A DNA stretch of 44,443 bases, from contig CAJFFP010000007.1 of the NCBI GenBank assembly GCA_904373325.1, positions 15,024 to 59,466 on the forward strand. Reading direction: 5' to 3'. The notes beneath the pieces are model-generated. The model searched no databases, was not told the DNA's origin, and worked only from the letters and a program-made list of their open reading frames with translations. Source of the stretch: Candidatus Gallimonas merdigallinarum (lineage in GTDB: Bacteria > Bacillota > Clostridia > Christensenellales > Borkfalkiaceae). The translations under genes were made by a program, and so were the position numbers. This document shows, piece by piece, positions 14,803 to 23,211 of the stretch (positions are counted from its first letter, which is position 1; every line of letters starts with the position of its first letter).

Positions 14803-16203
14803 TTATTTCATGAACGCAAGGAACGCCATGTAATTGCTGTACAGGTCGGCTTTGGAAATGAGTTCCCAAGGGGCGTGCATGGAAATGACGGGAACGCCCA
14901 GATCGACGGTATCGATATTCAGGTTCGCAAGATATTTTGCGACCGTACCGCCGCCGCCGATGTCCACTTTTCCAAGCTCCGCCGTCTGCCAGACGACGCC
15001 CTCTTTCTCGAACATCTTTCTCACTTCGCCCACGAACTCGGCGTTCGCGTCGTTGGAGCCGCTCTTGCCGCGCGCGCCCGTGAATTTGCTCATGCACGTT
15101 CCGCAGGAGAGCATTGCCGAATTCATGCGCTCGTACACGCTTGCGAAGTTGGGATCGTACGCCGCGGTGACGTCCGACGAGAGGCACTTGGAAGCGAAGC
15201 GCACCTTGCGGAAGGACGCGCCCATCGCAATGCAGATCTCCTCCATCAGGTCCTCGTAGATCTTACACTGCATCCCCGTCGTACCCTCGCTGCCGATCTC
15301 CTCTTTATCGACGAGCATAGCAAGCACCGTGTGCTCCGTCTCGCCGTTGAGGACAGCCGTGAGCGCGGGATACGCGCAGACGCGGTCGTCATGCCCGTAT
15401 GCGCCGATCAGCGCGCGGTCGAAGCCCACGTCGCGGGCGGGATAGGCGGGAACTGCGGAAAGCTCTGCGGAAAGGAAATCCTCCTCGCACATTCCGTATT
15501 TTTCATTGAGATAATGAAGAACGGTGAGCTTGATCTTCTTGCCCACTTCCTCATCGGGGTAAGGCATTCCGCCGACGACCACGTTGAGCTGCTCGCCCTC
15601 GATGATCTTACCAGCGTTGCCCGCCATCTGCTCCTGTCCGAGGTGGGGCAGAAGATCGTCGATATAGAACACGGGGTCTTTGGGATCTTCGCCGACTCTG
15701 AGTTCCACCTTCGTGCCGTCCTTCAACACGACGACGCCGTGCAGGGCAAGCGGGATCGCCGTCCACTGATATTTTTTGATGCCGCCGTAGTAATGCGTTT
15801 TCAGAAAGCACATTCCCGCCTCTTCATAGAGCGGATTCTGCTTGACGTCGATGCGGGGCGCGTCGATATGCGACGCGATGATGCGCATACCGTGCTTTTC
15901 GAGGTCCTTGCTGCCCACGCGGAACACGACGACGGATTTGCCGCGGTTGACGAAATACTTCTTATCCCCCGCCGCAAGCGCGTCGCCGAAGCGGTATTCG
16001 GTGAATCCGTTCTCTTCCGCCATTTTCACGGCTGCGGCGCAAGCCTCGCGCTCCGTCTTGGCGTCGTCGAGGAACGCCTTGTAGCCCTCGGCATAGGCGA
16101 ACATCTTCTTGCGCTCCGATTTGGAAGCGACTTCAAAATAGTTTTTCTTTTCGTAGGCAAGCTCGTCGTAAAGCGCCTGCCCCTTGCTCTTTTTTTCGGA
16201 CAT
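14803..16203 (-). CDS. M18 family aminopeptidase
   Basis: A 466-aa cytosolic zinc aminopeptidase that removes N-terminal residues from peptides. The metal and catalytic residues expected for M18 are visible: SHIDAPR (H112, D114), YGHDDR (bridging Asp around 272), DKEEIGSEG (catalytic and ligand Glu 301/302) and ISMHAPWE near the end (His ligand). Length matches the longer bacterial M18 type. The start at 16203 follows AAAGGAG at the right distance; the frame runs open to 16686 across an inverted-repeat element, but that part lacks homology. A TATAAT (16240-16245) at the edge of that element may be its -10 box. Confidence 0.93.
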   Translation of the reverse strand: MSEKKSKGQALYDELAYEKKNYFEVASKSERKKMFAYAEGYKAFLDDAKTEREACAAAVKMAEENGFTEYRFGDALAAGDKKYFVNRGKSVVVFRVGSKDLEKHGMRIIASHIDAPRIDVKQNPLYEEAGMCFLKTHYYGGIKKYQWTAIPLALHGVVVLKDGTKVELRVGEDPKDPVFYIDDLLPHLGQEQMAGNAGKIIEGEQLNVVVGGMPYPDEEVGKKIKLTVLHYLNEKYGMCEEDFLSAELSAVPAYPARDVGFDRALIGAYGHDDRVCAYPALTAVLNGETEHTVLAMLVDKEEIGSEGTTGMQCKIYEDLMEEICIAMGASFRKVRFASKCLSSDVTAAYDPNFASVYERMNSAMLSCGTCMSKFTGARGKSGSNDANAEFVGEVRKMFEKEGVVWQTAELGKVDIGGGGTVAKYLANLNIDTVDLGVPVISMHAPWELISKADLYSNYMAFLAFMK

Positions 16204-16241
16204 GGTGTACTCCTTTTTTATTCGTCTGAATTTCGCCCCAT

Positions 16242-16524
16242 TATACTGTAAGGGAGTAATACGAACCCGATCAAAAGCGGAAACTGTGCGCTCATACGTT
16301 GTTAAAGCCCTTGCCCGTGCCACACGGCACGCGCTGCGGGCTTCGCCTTGTCTGCCCGCCCATCTTGCCGCTTTTGATTGCTTCGCACCTTTGGCGTGAA
16401 GATTTTCGCGCCGGATTTTTGTGAAGATGACGCAGTAATACCAAAGTATTGCAAGGAAGATGAGCAAAAAGATGCCGAAAAGATTCCGCCAAAGGCGTGG
16501 TTCGTATTTTTCCCTTACAGTATA
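16242..16524. mobile_element. MITE-like element with 26-bp terminal inverted repeats
   Basis: The ends are TATACTGTAAGGGAGTAATA at 16242 continuing to CGAACC at 16267, and the near-exact complement at 16499-16524; 24 of 26 positions match. Inside there is a second inverted pair ATCAAAAGCGG (16270-16280) / CCGCTTTTGAT (16368-16378) and a CGTGCC-ACAC-GGCACG hairpin. At 283 bp it has no room for a transposase, so if mobile it needs one from elsewhere. It fills most of the 385-bp gap between the aminopeptidase and the ABC ATPase. A clear target duplication is not visible. Confidence 0.6.
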
Positions 16525-16561
16525 CCACGCTTTCTGCAAAAAGGCAATCGCGGCGCACGGA

Positions 16562-16585
16562 AAAAGGACGGAAATCCGTCCTTTT
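16562..16585 (-). terminator. Terminator of the TrpXYZ-like operon
   Basis: AAAAGGACGGA / TCCGTCCTTTT, 11 bp with a minimal loop, lies 3 bp after the stop of the ATPase gene; T run on the minus RNA. Confidence 0.88.
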
Positions 16586-16588
16586 CTT

Positions 16589-17392
16589 TCAGCCGAGCAG
16601 CATTCTGTCGTTGAGTTCGCCTGCGGACGCGCGGAAGCGTTCCAACAGGTCCTCGACGCGCAGCGATTTCTTTTCTTCGCCCGCAACGTCGTAAATGATC
16701 TTCCCCTCCTGCATCATGATGAGGCGGTTTCCGCAGCGGATCGCGTCCATCATGTTGTGCGTGATCATCACGGTAGTGAGGTGGTTTTCCGCCGCGATCT
16801 CCTCCGTGAAAGCGAGCACCTTCGCCGCCGTCTTGGGGTCGAGCGCCGCGGTGTGTTCGTCCAGAAGGAGCAGATCGGGCTTTTTCAGCGTCGCCATCAG
16901 CAGCGTGAGCGACTGCCGCTGTCCGCCCGACAAAAGCCCCGCTTTCGCCGTCATTCTGTCTTCCAGACCAAGCCCGAGGCGGGCGAGCTGTTCGCGGTAG
17001 AACTCCTTTTCGCTCTTGCGGATGCCCGGCATGAGCGAACGCACCTTGCCGCGCCGATAGGCAAGCGCGAGGTTCTCCTGAATCTCCATGTTGGGCGAAG
17101 TCCCCATCATCGGGTCCTGAAAGACGCGCCCGAGATACTTTGCGCGACGGTATTCGGGGAGACGGGTCACGTCATGCCCGCCGAGCAAGATCTTGCCTTC
17201 GTCCACGGGATAGGTGCCGCAGATGACGTTCATGAGCGTGCTCTTGCCCGCGCCGTTGCCGCCGATGACGGTGATGAAGTCGCCCTCCTCCACCGTCAGG
17301 CTGAAATCTTTGAGCGCGACCTTTTCATTGACGGAACCGCGGTTGAACGTCTTGCTGATGTTCTGAATTTCAAGAATGTGCTTTTCAGACAT
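16589..17392 (-). CDS. ABC importer ATPase, COG1101 type
   Basis: A 267-aa ATPase with Walker A GGNGAGKST, Q-loop RVFQDPMMG, signature LLSGGQRQSLTLLMATL and Walker B LLLLDEHTAALDP. The DEHTAALDP wording is typical of the COG1101 ATPases that pair with COG4120 permeases and COG2984 binding proteins (the TrpXYZ-type importers of Firmicutes, some linked to tryptophan or other amino acids). It is the last gene of a three-gene operon. The ATG at 17392, preceded by GAAGGGGG, overlaps the end of the permease gene by 8 bp; a GTG at 17401 is possible but too close to that site. Confidence 0.9.
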   Translation of the reverse strand: MSEKHILEIQNISKTFNRGSVNEKVALKDFSLTVEEGDFITVIGGNGAGKSTLMNVICGTYPVDEGKILLGGHDVTRLPEYRRAKYLGRVFQDPMMGTSPNMEIQENLALAYRRGKVRSLMPGIRKSEKEFYREQLARLGLGLEDRMTAKAGLLSGGQRQSLTLLMATLKKPDLLLLDEHTAALDPKTAAKVLAFTEEIAAENHLTTVMITHNMMDAIRCGNRLIMMQEGKIIYDVAGEEKKSLRVEDLLERFRASAGELNDRMLLG

Positions 17393-18386
17393 GGTCCGCA
17401 CCCCCTTCCGCCTGCGCCGTCTCGGGCGGGTCTGCCTCGGCGGTCGGCTGTTCCGCCGTCAACGCCCCCTCTGCGGGCAGCGCGCCGCCGCCTTCGGGCG
17501 GCTGTTTCGGCTTTTTGGCGAACTTGCCGAAATAGCGTTTCTTCCAATAGGGAATGGCGAGGAAGATCGCGACGACGATCGCGGAGAACATTTTGAGGTA
17601 TTCCGTATCCAGATTCAGCCAGATGACGAACTGATAGACGATATAGTAGATGATGCCGCCCAGCACCACGCCCGTGAGCTGCACCGCGAAATTGCGCGAA
17701 ATGCGCGTGACGATCGCCTCGCCGATGATGACGGCGGCAAGTCCGATGACGATCGCGCCGCGCCCCATGTTGATATCCGCAAAGCCCTGATACTGCGCCA
17801 GAAGCGCGCCTGCGAGCGCCACGAGCGCGTTGGAGATCATGAGTCCGATGATCTTGTTCAGGCTGACGTTGATGCCCTGCGCGCGGCTCATGTTGGGGTT
17901 GTTGCCCGTTGCGCGGATGCCGCACCCCGCCTCCGTGCCGAAGAACCAATACAGCGCCGCAATGATGACGGCAAGGAATCCGAACATGATGAGAATGGAC
18001 CAGCCCGCGTCGAGCTGCGAAACGATGACGTAGCTCCCGCGCGAATCGACGACCTGATTTGCCTGCCCCATGATTTTGAGGTTGACCGACCAGAGAATGA
18101 GCTGCGTGAGAATGCCCGAGAGAATGGCGGGGATCCCCATGAGCGTATGGAAAATACCCGTTACCAGCCCCGCGAGCGCGCCCGCGATGATCGCCACGAT
18201 GATCGCCGCCCACGCGTTCACGCCCGAAGCCATGAGCACCGCGCACACCGCGCCGCCCGTACAGATCGAGCCGTCCACCGTAAGATCGGCGAAATCGAGC
18301 ACTTTATATGTGATATAGACGCCGATCGCCATCAGTCCCCAGATGAGACCGAGCGAGATCGCGCCGGGAAGAGCGCTCCAAAACAT
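17385..18386 (-). CDS. ABC importer permease, COG4120 type
   Basis: A 333-aa integral membrane protein with about eight to nine helices over residues 1-290 and ATGNNPNMSRAQGIN in a cytoplasmic loop, a family marker that contacts the ATPase. It resembles branched-chain amino acid permease folds. The last 45 residues are a Pro/Glu/Ala-rich tail absent from typical relatives, seemingly dispensable. It starts 1 bp after the binding-protein stop and overlaps the ATPase gene, so the three subunits are made together. Confidence 0.9.
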   Translation of the reverse strand: MFWSALPGAISLGLIWGLMAIGVYITYKVLDFADLTVDGSICTGGAVCAVLMASGVNAWAAIIVAIIAGALAGLVTGIFHTLMGIPAILSGILTQLILWSVNLKIMGQANQVVDSRGSYVIVSQLDAGWSILIMFGFLAVIIAALYWFFGTEAGCGIRATGNNPNMSRAQGINVSLNKIIGLMISNALVALAGALLAQYQGFADINMGRGAIVIGLAAVIIGEAIVTRISRNFAVQLTGVVLGGIIYYIVYQFVIWLNLDTEYLKMFSAIVVAIFLAIPYWKKRYFGKFAKKPKQPPEGGGALPAEGALTAEQPTAEADPPETAQAEGGADHV

Positions 18387-18387
18387 A

Positions 18388-19377
18388 TTATCCTCCTATC
18401 GGCTCGTAATCGTCGGGTACGGCGATCCCAAGCTCCTCACAAATTTCCGCGTTATATTTTTTTACGGGCGAATCGTCGTAAGCGATGGGAATATCCCCCA
18501 CGGACTCGCCGTCCAGCAGGATGCGCGCGGCGATCTCCGCCGTCCGCACGCCGAGGTTGTAGTAGCTGATCGAGAGCGTCGCAATGCCGCAGCCCGAACA
18601 AATGCCCTCCTCCCCCGCGACGACGGGAATGCGCTCGCGGCTGCAAATGCTGTTGATGAGCTGCGTGTTGGAGGCAACGGTGTTATCCGTCGGAACGTAC
18701 ACGACTTCGCTCTCCGCCGCCATCTTCTCCACGACGGCGCTGAGGTCGTTGGAGTCCGAAAACGCATAAAATTCGCACTCATACCCCATGTTCATCTCTT
18801 CCAGACAGCGCGCGACTTCCTCCACCTGATAGCGGGAATTTGCCTCGGAAGAACAGTACAGAAGCCCCACCTTGCGCGCGGAAGGCACGAGCTCGGCGAT
18901 CATGTTCGCCTGTTCCGCAAGCGGAGCGAGGTCGCTCGTTCCCGACACGTTGGTGCCCGTCCCCTCGGCGGCGTTGTAATCCGTCAGCCCGAGCGCGACG
19001 TCGTACACCGTGACGGACGTTCCGAGAATGGGGATCTGCTCCGTGGCGTTATAGCACGCCTGCAACGCGGCGGTGGCGTTCGCCATGATGAGGTCGTATT
19101 TCTTCGCCACGAAATTGTTGGCGATGACAGAACAGTTGACCGTCTCGTTCTGCGCGTCCTGATAGTCGATTTTCACCGTCTTGCCCGCCGCCTGTATGCG
19201 CTCCGTGAGCGAGTCGGTAAAGCCCTGCGTCGCCGCGTCGAGCGCGCTGTGCCGCACGAGCTGCACGATGCCCACGGTATAATCGTAGCCCGTATCCCGC
19301 GGGACAAACCCGACCGCCGTGATACACGCGCCGAAAATGACGACGGTGAGAAGCAGGCTCTTAATTCGTTTGAGCAC
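18388..19377 (-). CDS. ABC importer substrate-binding protein, COG2984 (TrpX-like)
   Basis: A 329-aa exported protein. The N-terminus (MLKRIKSLLLTVVIFGACIT) is a signal sequence; the Cys at 18 might be lipidated, though the box is weak. The rest is a two-lobed periplasmic-binding fold: YTVGIVQLVRHSALDAATQG begins lobe one, and KVGLLYCSSEANSRYQVEE and VYVPTDNTVASNTQLIN are motifs shared by COG2984 members. Substrate is not certain (tryptophan or another aromatic or hydrophobic compound by analogy). The start is a GTG with AAGGAG at good distance. It is the first gene of the operon. Confidence 0.88.
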   Translation of the reverse strand: MLKRIKSLLLTVVIFGACITAVGFVPRDTGYDYTVGIVQLVRHSALDAATQGFTDSLTERIQAAGKTVKIDYQDAQNETVNCSVIANNFVAKKYDLIMANATAALQACYNATEQIPILGTSVTVYDVALGLTDYNAAEGTGTNVSGTSDLAPLAEQANMIAELVPSARKVGLLYCSSEANSRYQVEEVARCLEEMNMGYECEFYAFSDSNDLSAVVEKMAAESEVVYVPTDNTVASNTQLINSICSRERIPVVAGEEGICSGCGIATLSISYYNLGVRTAEIAARILLDGESVGDIPIAYDDSPVKKYNAEICEELGIAVPDDYEPIGG

Positions 19378-19409
19378 GATTTCTCTCCTTCCGACAAAAC
19401 ATTTTCACT

Positions 19410-19438
19410 ATTTTATCATATATGAACGCGCAAGTCAA
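19410..19438 (-). promoter_or_regulatory. Promoter of the TrpXYZ-like operon
   Basis: Minus strand: TTGACT (19433-19438), a 17-bp spacer and TAAAAT (19410-19415); +1 near 19403. Confidence 0.8.
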
Positions 19439-19455
19439 CAGGCGAACGGAAATTT

Positions 19456-19508
19456 ACGCCCCGAAAACGTATATTTTCATCTTCCCACGCCGAAAATTCG
19501 TATATTTT
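19456..19508. repeat. Two direct repeats upstream of the importer promoter
   Basis: ACGCCCCGAAAACGTATATTTT (19456-19477) and ACGCCGAAAATTCGTATATT plus TT (19487-19508) start 31 bp apart, about three helical turns, and lie 18-70 bp upstream of the -35. They may be activator or repressor sites. The rest of 19510-19712 is AT-rich; a 10-bp interrupted hairpin GGGCGT...ACGCCC (near 19580-19606) is visible, and no gene. Confidence 0.4.
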
Positions 19509-19712
19509 GTGAATATATCCGAGAAATGTATTTGAAAATATACAATATGCTTGCTACACACTTTCTTTTATAAGAACAGGGGCGTTCGGATGATTCCGTA
19601 CGCCCATGATAATTTCCGTCCCGCCATACATTTACTGCCGAAAACGGAAACGCGGAAGCAAGAAAACGCAATGCACGCAAAGACAATCAGAAATTGCGGC
19701 ACGGCACAAAAG

Positions 19713-19744
19713 AAAAAATCCGCTGTAAAAACAGCGGATTTTTT
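19713..19744 (-). terminator. Terminator of the whole ribosomal protein cluster
   Basis: A 14-bp stem AAAAAATCCGCTGT / ACAGCGGATTTTTT with an AAAA loop, 8 bp after the rplQ stop. Confidence 0.93.
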
Positions 19745-19752
19745 AAATGCAA

Positions 19753-20259
19753 TTAAACAAGCTCGATGACTGCCTGTTCGGCACCGTCGCCGCGGCGCTG
19801 ACCGAGCAGGTAGATGCGGGTGTATCCGCCGCCCTGACCGATCTCTTCCTTGCGCTGTGCGTACTTGGGAGCGATCTCGTTGAAGAGCTTCTCCATCAAA
19901 GGATGCTGCACGGCTGCCGTGCGCTTTTTATAGTCGCTCTTCTTCTCGTTGAAAGCCTTGATCTCTTGAAGATCGTACGTCTTTGCCATGATGGCGCGGC
20001 GTGCGGCAAGGCGCTTGGGACCGTCTTTGATCGCGGTCGTCTTGATCTCCTTGCCTTTTTTATCCTTCGTCACGACTTCGTACTCGATAACGTCGTCGTA
20101 GGAATTGATCGCCTTCGTGATCAGCTTCTCCACATAGGAGCGAAGCTCCTTCGCGCGGGAAACCGTCGTTTCGATCCTGCCGTACCAAAGAAGCTGGGAC
20201 GCCTGATTGCGCATAATTGCAAGGCGCTGCTCCGTCGTTCTGCCCAATTTACCCGGCAT
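19753..20259 (-). CDS. rplQ: Ribosomal protein L17 (bL17), enlarged
   Basis: Large-subunit protein near the exit tunnel. The N-terminus (KLGRTTEQRLAIMRNQASQL, then RIETTVSRAKELRSYVEKLI) and C-terminus (GGGYTRIYLLGQRRGDGAEQ) are standard. At 168 aa it is well above the usual 115-130; the surplus is in the middle, from about residue 55 to 115, with a Lys-rich segment (VVTKDKKGKEIKTTAIKDG) and another around KAFNEKKSDYKKR. It is the last gene of the cluster, 3 bp after rpoA, directly followed by the cluster terminator. Confidence 0.95.
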   Translation of the reverse strand: MPGKLGRTTEQRLAIMRNQASQLLWYGRIETTVSRAKELRSYVEKLITKAINSYDDVIEYEVVTKDKKGKEIKTTAIKDGPKRLAARRAIMAKTYDLQEIKAFNEKKSDYKKRTAAVQHPLMEKLFNEIAPKYAQRKEEIGQGGGYTRIYLLGQRRGDGAEQAVIELV

Positions 20260-20262
20260 AAT

Positions 20263-21216
20263 TTAATCCTCCTTTTTTTCGAGCGAAAGACCGTATGCTT
20301 CCAGCTTCTGCATGACTTCGTCGAGCGACTTCTTGCCCAGGTTACGCACTTTGAGCATTTCGTCCTCCGTCTTGCGGATAAGGTCTTCCACGGTGTGAAT
20401 GTTGGCTCTCTTCAAACAGTTGTAGGAACGGACGGAGAAGTCCATGTCCTCGATCTTCATGGAGAGGATCTGCTGCTGTTTGTCGTCGTCCGTCTTGACG
20501 AGGATATCCATATCCTTGATGGTATCCGAGAGGTTGACGAACAAGTTGATGTGATCCTGCATGATCTTCGCGGCGAGCGAGACGATCTCTCTGCCCGAGA
20601 AGGTGCCGTTCGTCCAGACTTCGAGCGTGAGCTTATCGTAGTCAATGTTCTGACCGACGCGCGCAGGCTCGACGTTGTAGTTGACCTTCTGAACGGGCGT
20701 ATAAATGGAATCGATGGGAATGTAATCGATGACGGGCTGTTTGTTTTCCTTGGCAGGCTTGTACCCTCTGCCGCGCCCGATCGTGATCTCCATATCGATC
20801 TTTCCGCCCTCGTCCACCGTGCAGATGTACTGGTTGGAATTGATGATCTCCACCTCGGAATCCTGCGAGATGTCCGCCGCGGTGATCACGGCGGGCCCCT
20901 CTTTGACGAGGCGAAGCGTCTTGGTATAATCCTTATCGGTGACTCTTGTCTTGATCGCAAGGAGCTTTAAGTTGAGAATGATTTCGGTGACGTCCTCTTT
21001 GACGCCGGGCAGCGCGGAAAACTCGTGCTTGACGGTTCCGTCCATGAACTTGATGCCCTGCGCGGCTGCGCCCGGGAGCGCCGAGAGCAAAATTCTTCTC
21101 AAACAGTTGCCTATCGTAAGACCGAATCCCTTTTCGAGCGGTTCAACAACGATCTTTGCGTAAGATTTCTCGTCGTTTTCAACGACCTCGATCTTGGGCA
21201 TATCCATTTCGATCAT
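20263..21216 (-). CDS. rpoA: RNA polymerase alpha subunit
   Basis: A 317-aa protein of normal length. The N-terminal assembly domain (GFGLTIGNCLRRILLSALPG, about residues 30-49) dimerises and holds beta and beta-prime. A linker leads to the C-terminal domain (VRSYNCLKRANIHTVEDLI and KVRNLGKKSLDEVMQKLE), two helix-hairpin-helix elements that touch UP elements and activators. It sits between rpsD and rplQ as in other Firmicutes. Confidence 0.98.
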   Translation of the reverse strand: MIEMDMPKIEVVENDEKSYAKIVVEPLEKGFGLTIGNCLRRILLSALPGAAAQGIKFMDGTVKHEFSALPGVKEDVTEIILNLKLLAIKTRVTDKDYTKTLRLVKEGPAVITAADISQDSEVEIINSNQYICTVDEGGKIDMEITIGRGRGYKPAKENKQPVIDYIPIDSIYTPVQKVNYNVEPARVGQNIDYDKLTLEVWTNGTFSGREIVSLAAKIMQDHINLFVNLSDTIKDMDILVKTDDDKQQQILSMKIEDMDFSVRSYNCLKRANIHTVEDLIRKTEDEMLKVRNLGKKSLDEVMQKLEAYGLSLEKKED

Positions 21217-21238
21217 AAAGCTACCCTCCTTAATTTGA

Positions 21239-21829
21239 TTACTTGGAGTACAATTCGACGATCATATGCTCCGCGATCTGACTGTCGATGTCTTCCCGCT
21301 TGGGAAGCGCGAGCACCTTACCCTCCAATTTTTCGAGGTCAGACTCCAACCACTTGGGGAGATTTGCAGCCTTCGCCGCCTTGACCTGTTCAAAATACTT
21401 GTTCTTTGCTCTGTTCTCGCGAACGGCGATCACGTCGCCCTCCTTCACGATGTAGGAAGGGATATCGACTTTCTTGCCGTTGACGGAGAAGTGTGCGTGG
21501 CTGACGAGCTGACGCGCTTGAAGGCGGGTCGCCGCAAAGCCCATTCTGTACACGACGTTGTCGAGCCTTCTTTCGAGCAGGGAGAGCATGTTCTCACCCG
21601 TGATGCCCTTCATGCGGTCCGCCATGTCGTAGTACTTTCTGAACTGCTTCTCGCTGACGCAGTAGATGAACTTTGCTCTCTGCTTCTCACGAAGCTGCAA
21701 GCCGTACTCGGAAACCTTTCTCGACTTTCTGCCCGACGTTCTGTTCGACTTCTTGTAGCAGCCGATGCTCGCGGGATCGATTTCGAGGAATCTGCATCTC
21801 TTCAATTTATGATATTTATTGATAGCCAT
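21239..21829 (-). CDS. rpsD: Ribosomal protein S4 (uS4)
   Basis: A 196-aa primary 16S rRNA binder. It carries the S4 RNA-binding domain ([40 protein letters not shown], about residues 86-125). The N-terminal region lacks the paired cysteines of zinc-type S4 (one Cys only at CRFLE and one at GCYKK). S4 is the autogenous repressor of its own operon in several bacteria. 15 bp follow rpsK. Confidence 0.97.
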   Translation of the reverse strand: MAINKYHKLKRCRFLEIDPASIGCYKKSNRTSGRKSRKVSEYGLQLREKQRAKFIYCVSEKQFRKYYDMADRMKGITGENMLSLLERRLDNVVYRMGFAATRLQARQLVSHAHFSVNGKKVDIPSYIVKEGDVIAVRENRAKNKYFEQVKAAKAANLPKWLESDLEKLEGKVLALPKREDIDSQIAEHMIVELYSK

Positions 21830-21844
21830 GAATCTCTCCTTGCC

Positions 21845-22243
21845 TTACACTCTTCTGCGCTTGGGGGGGCGGCAACCGTTGTGCGGGATGGGCGACACGT
21901 CGGAGATGAGCGTTACCTCCAATTCGCAGTTCGCCAGCGCACGGATCGCAGACTCTCTGCCCGCGCCGGGACCCTTCACGTACACTTCGACGGAACGGAG
22001 ACCGTGCTCCTTCGCTACCTTTGCCGCCGTCTCGGCTGCCATCTGCGCAGCGAACGGCGTACCCTTACGCGAGCCGCGGAACCCGAGCGAGCCTGCGCTC
22101 GACCAGGAGATCGCGTTGCCGTTCGTATCCGTAATGGTGACGAGCGTATTGTTGAAGGTGGACTGAATATGAACCTGTCCTTTATCTACCTTTTTAAGTT
22201 CTTTGCGTTTGCGCGAAACGACCTTTCTCTTATCTGCTGCCAT
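21845..22243 (-). CDS. rpsK: Ribosomal protein S11 (uS11)
   Basis: A 132-aa platform protein of the small subunit that lies next to mRNA at the exit side. Recognised by [40 protein letters not shown] and the Gly-rich basic end [18 protein letters not shown]. The N-terminal 15 residues are basic. It lies 12 bp after rpsM, in standard alpha-operon order. Confidence 0.97.
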   Translation of the reverse strand: MAADKRKVVSRKRKELKKVDKGQVHIQSTFNNTLVTITDTNGNAISWSSAGSLGFRGSRKGTPFAAQMAAETAAKVAKEHGLRSVEVYVKGPGAGRESAIRALANCELEVTLISDVSPIPHNGCRPPKRRRV

Positions 22244-22255
22244 ATCGCACTCTCC

Positions 22256-22624
22256 TTACTTCTTCTTGTTCGCCACCGTACGGCGGGGACCTTTTCTCGT
22301 TCTTGCGTTGCGCTTGGTGCTCTGCCCGCGGACGGGGAGACCCTTTCTGTGGCGCACGCCGCGGTAGCACCCGATTTCCATCAGGCGCTTGATGTTGAGG
22401 CTGACCGCCCCGCGAAGTTCACCTTCCACCATGTAGTTGTGGTCGATGTATTCTCTCAGTTTGGAAACGTCGTTCTCGTCGAGATCCTTCACGCGCGTGT
22501 CGGGATTGATCCCCGTAGCGGCGAGAATTTTCTTGGACGTGGTAAGACCGATCCCGTAAATGTAGGTGAGGCCGATTTCAACCCTTTTCTCTCTGGGTAA
22601 ATCCACACCGGCAATACGTGCCAT
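22256..22624 (-). CDS. rpsM: Ribosomal protein S13 (uS13)
   Basis: A 122-aa small-subunit head protein that bridges to the large subunit and touches P-site tRNA by its tail. [20 protein letters not shown] at the N-terminus and [19 protein letters not shown] near the C-terminus are diagnostic. The ATG at 22624 with GGAGGAAT upstream is preferred; the frame runs open to 22708 but homology starts here. It is preceded by a strong promoter and a leader of about 195 nt. Confidence 0.97.
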   Translation of the reverse strand: MARIAGVDLPREKRVEIGLTYIYGIGLTTSKKILAATGINPDTRVKDLDENDVSKLREYIDHNYMVEGELRGAVSLNIKRLMEIGCYRGVRHRKGLPVRGQSTKRNARTRKGPRRTVANKKK

Positions 22625-22826
22625 GAAATATTCCTCCGTGATTTTTTCGGTAAAATAATTGTATCGGAAACGGACAATTTTCGGAAACAGTGGAAAATAT
22701 TTCCGCAAAAAAACCGTGTATTTTCGCCTGAAACGCGCAAAACAAGCCGACTTCCTGTGCCGTTCCGCACGGAAATCCGCTTATTCTTCGCTCAAATTTG
22801 GCGGTCTGACCTAAACCGCGTGGAGT

Positions 22827-22856
22827 ATTATAACATACTTCCGCGCGGTCTGTCAA
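22827..22856 (-). promoter_or_regulatory. Internal promoter for rpsM-rpsK-rpsD-rpoA-rplQ
   Basis: Minus strand: TTGACA (22851-22856), an 18-bp spacer and TATAAT (22827-22832), both boxes perfect. The transcript would start near 22820, leaving a leader of about 195 nt before rpsM, beginning with a GCGGT...ACCGC hairpin. This decouples the alpha operon from the genes upstream. Confidence 0.85.
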
Positions 22857-22874
22857 CCATTTTTCATCTGTATT

Positions 22875-22991
22875 TCAGCCCTGTCTCTGCTTGTGGCTCT
22901 TATCCTTCGAGCAGATGACCATGACTTTGCCGTTTCTCTTGATGACCTTGCACTTATCGCACATGGGCTTGACGGACGGACGTACTTTCAT
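22875..22991 (-). CDS. rpmJ: Ribosomal protein L36 (bL36), zinc type
   Basis: A 38-aa protein: [20 protein letters not shown] at the start, then [18 protein letters not shown]. Cys 11, 14 and 27 with His 33 form the zinc ribbon of the cysteine-containing L36 form. It sits between infA and rpsM as usual, but with unusually wide gaps on both sides (333 bp and 250 bp). The ATG follows AAGGAGAAC. Confidence 0.95.
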   Translation of the reverse strand: MKVRPSVKPMCDKCKVIKRNGKVMVICSKDKSHKQRQG

Positions 22992-23081
22992 TTTTTTGTT
23001 CTCCTTACAAAGCGTAATGTTATAAGCAATGCTGTTCCGATCTGATTGAATGCGGCGCTTCCCGGCGCGTTCCTTACCGAT

Positions 23082-23203
23082 CCGAAGTTTTCAGCCGACC
23101 GACACTCTTCCGGCGCGGCGTTTCCGGTTTCAAGCCAGCCGAAACCCTTCCGGCGTCTGTATTTTTGGACCGAAGTTTCAAGCCAGCCGACACTCTTTCG
23201 GCG
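23082..23203 (-). repeat. Three tandem hairpin-forming repeats between infA and rpmJ
   Basis: Copies at 23082-23115, 23124-23155 and 23170-23203 share the pattern CCGAAGTTTCAAGCCAGCCG followed by ACACTCTTTCGGCG, with spacers of 8 and 14 bp. On the minus-strand RNA each can fold with its outer CCG(A/G)A(A)G pairing with CTTCGG or CCGG; base changes between copies partly keep the pairing. No function is known to me. Confidence 0.6.
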
Positions 23204-23211
23204 AATAGTTC

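Noticed and set aside
16292-16558. 88-codon minus frame inside the MITE-like element
   Set aside because: It crosses the right terminal repeat and has no ribosome site or family similarity.
16204-16686. N-terminal extension of the M18 aminopeptidase to 627 codons
   Set aside because: The extra part translates the inverted-repeat element; the start at 16203 has a good ribosome site and family-consistent N-terminus.
23082-23203. CRISPR array
   Set aside because: Only three imperfect units with gaps of 8 and 14 bp, too short and irregular for spacers, and no cas genes nearby.
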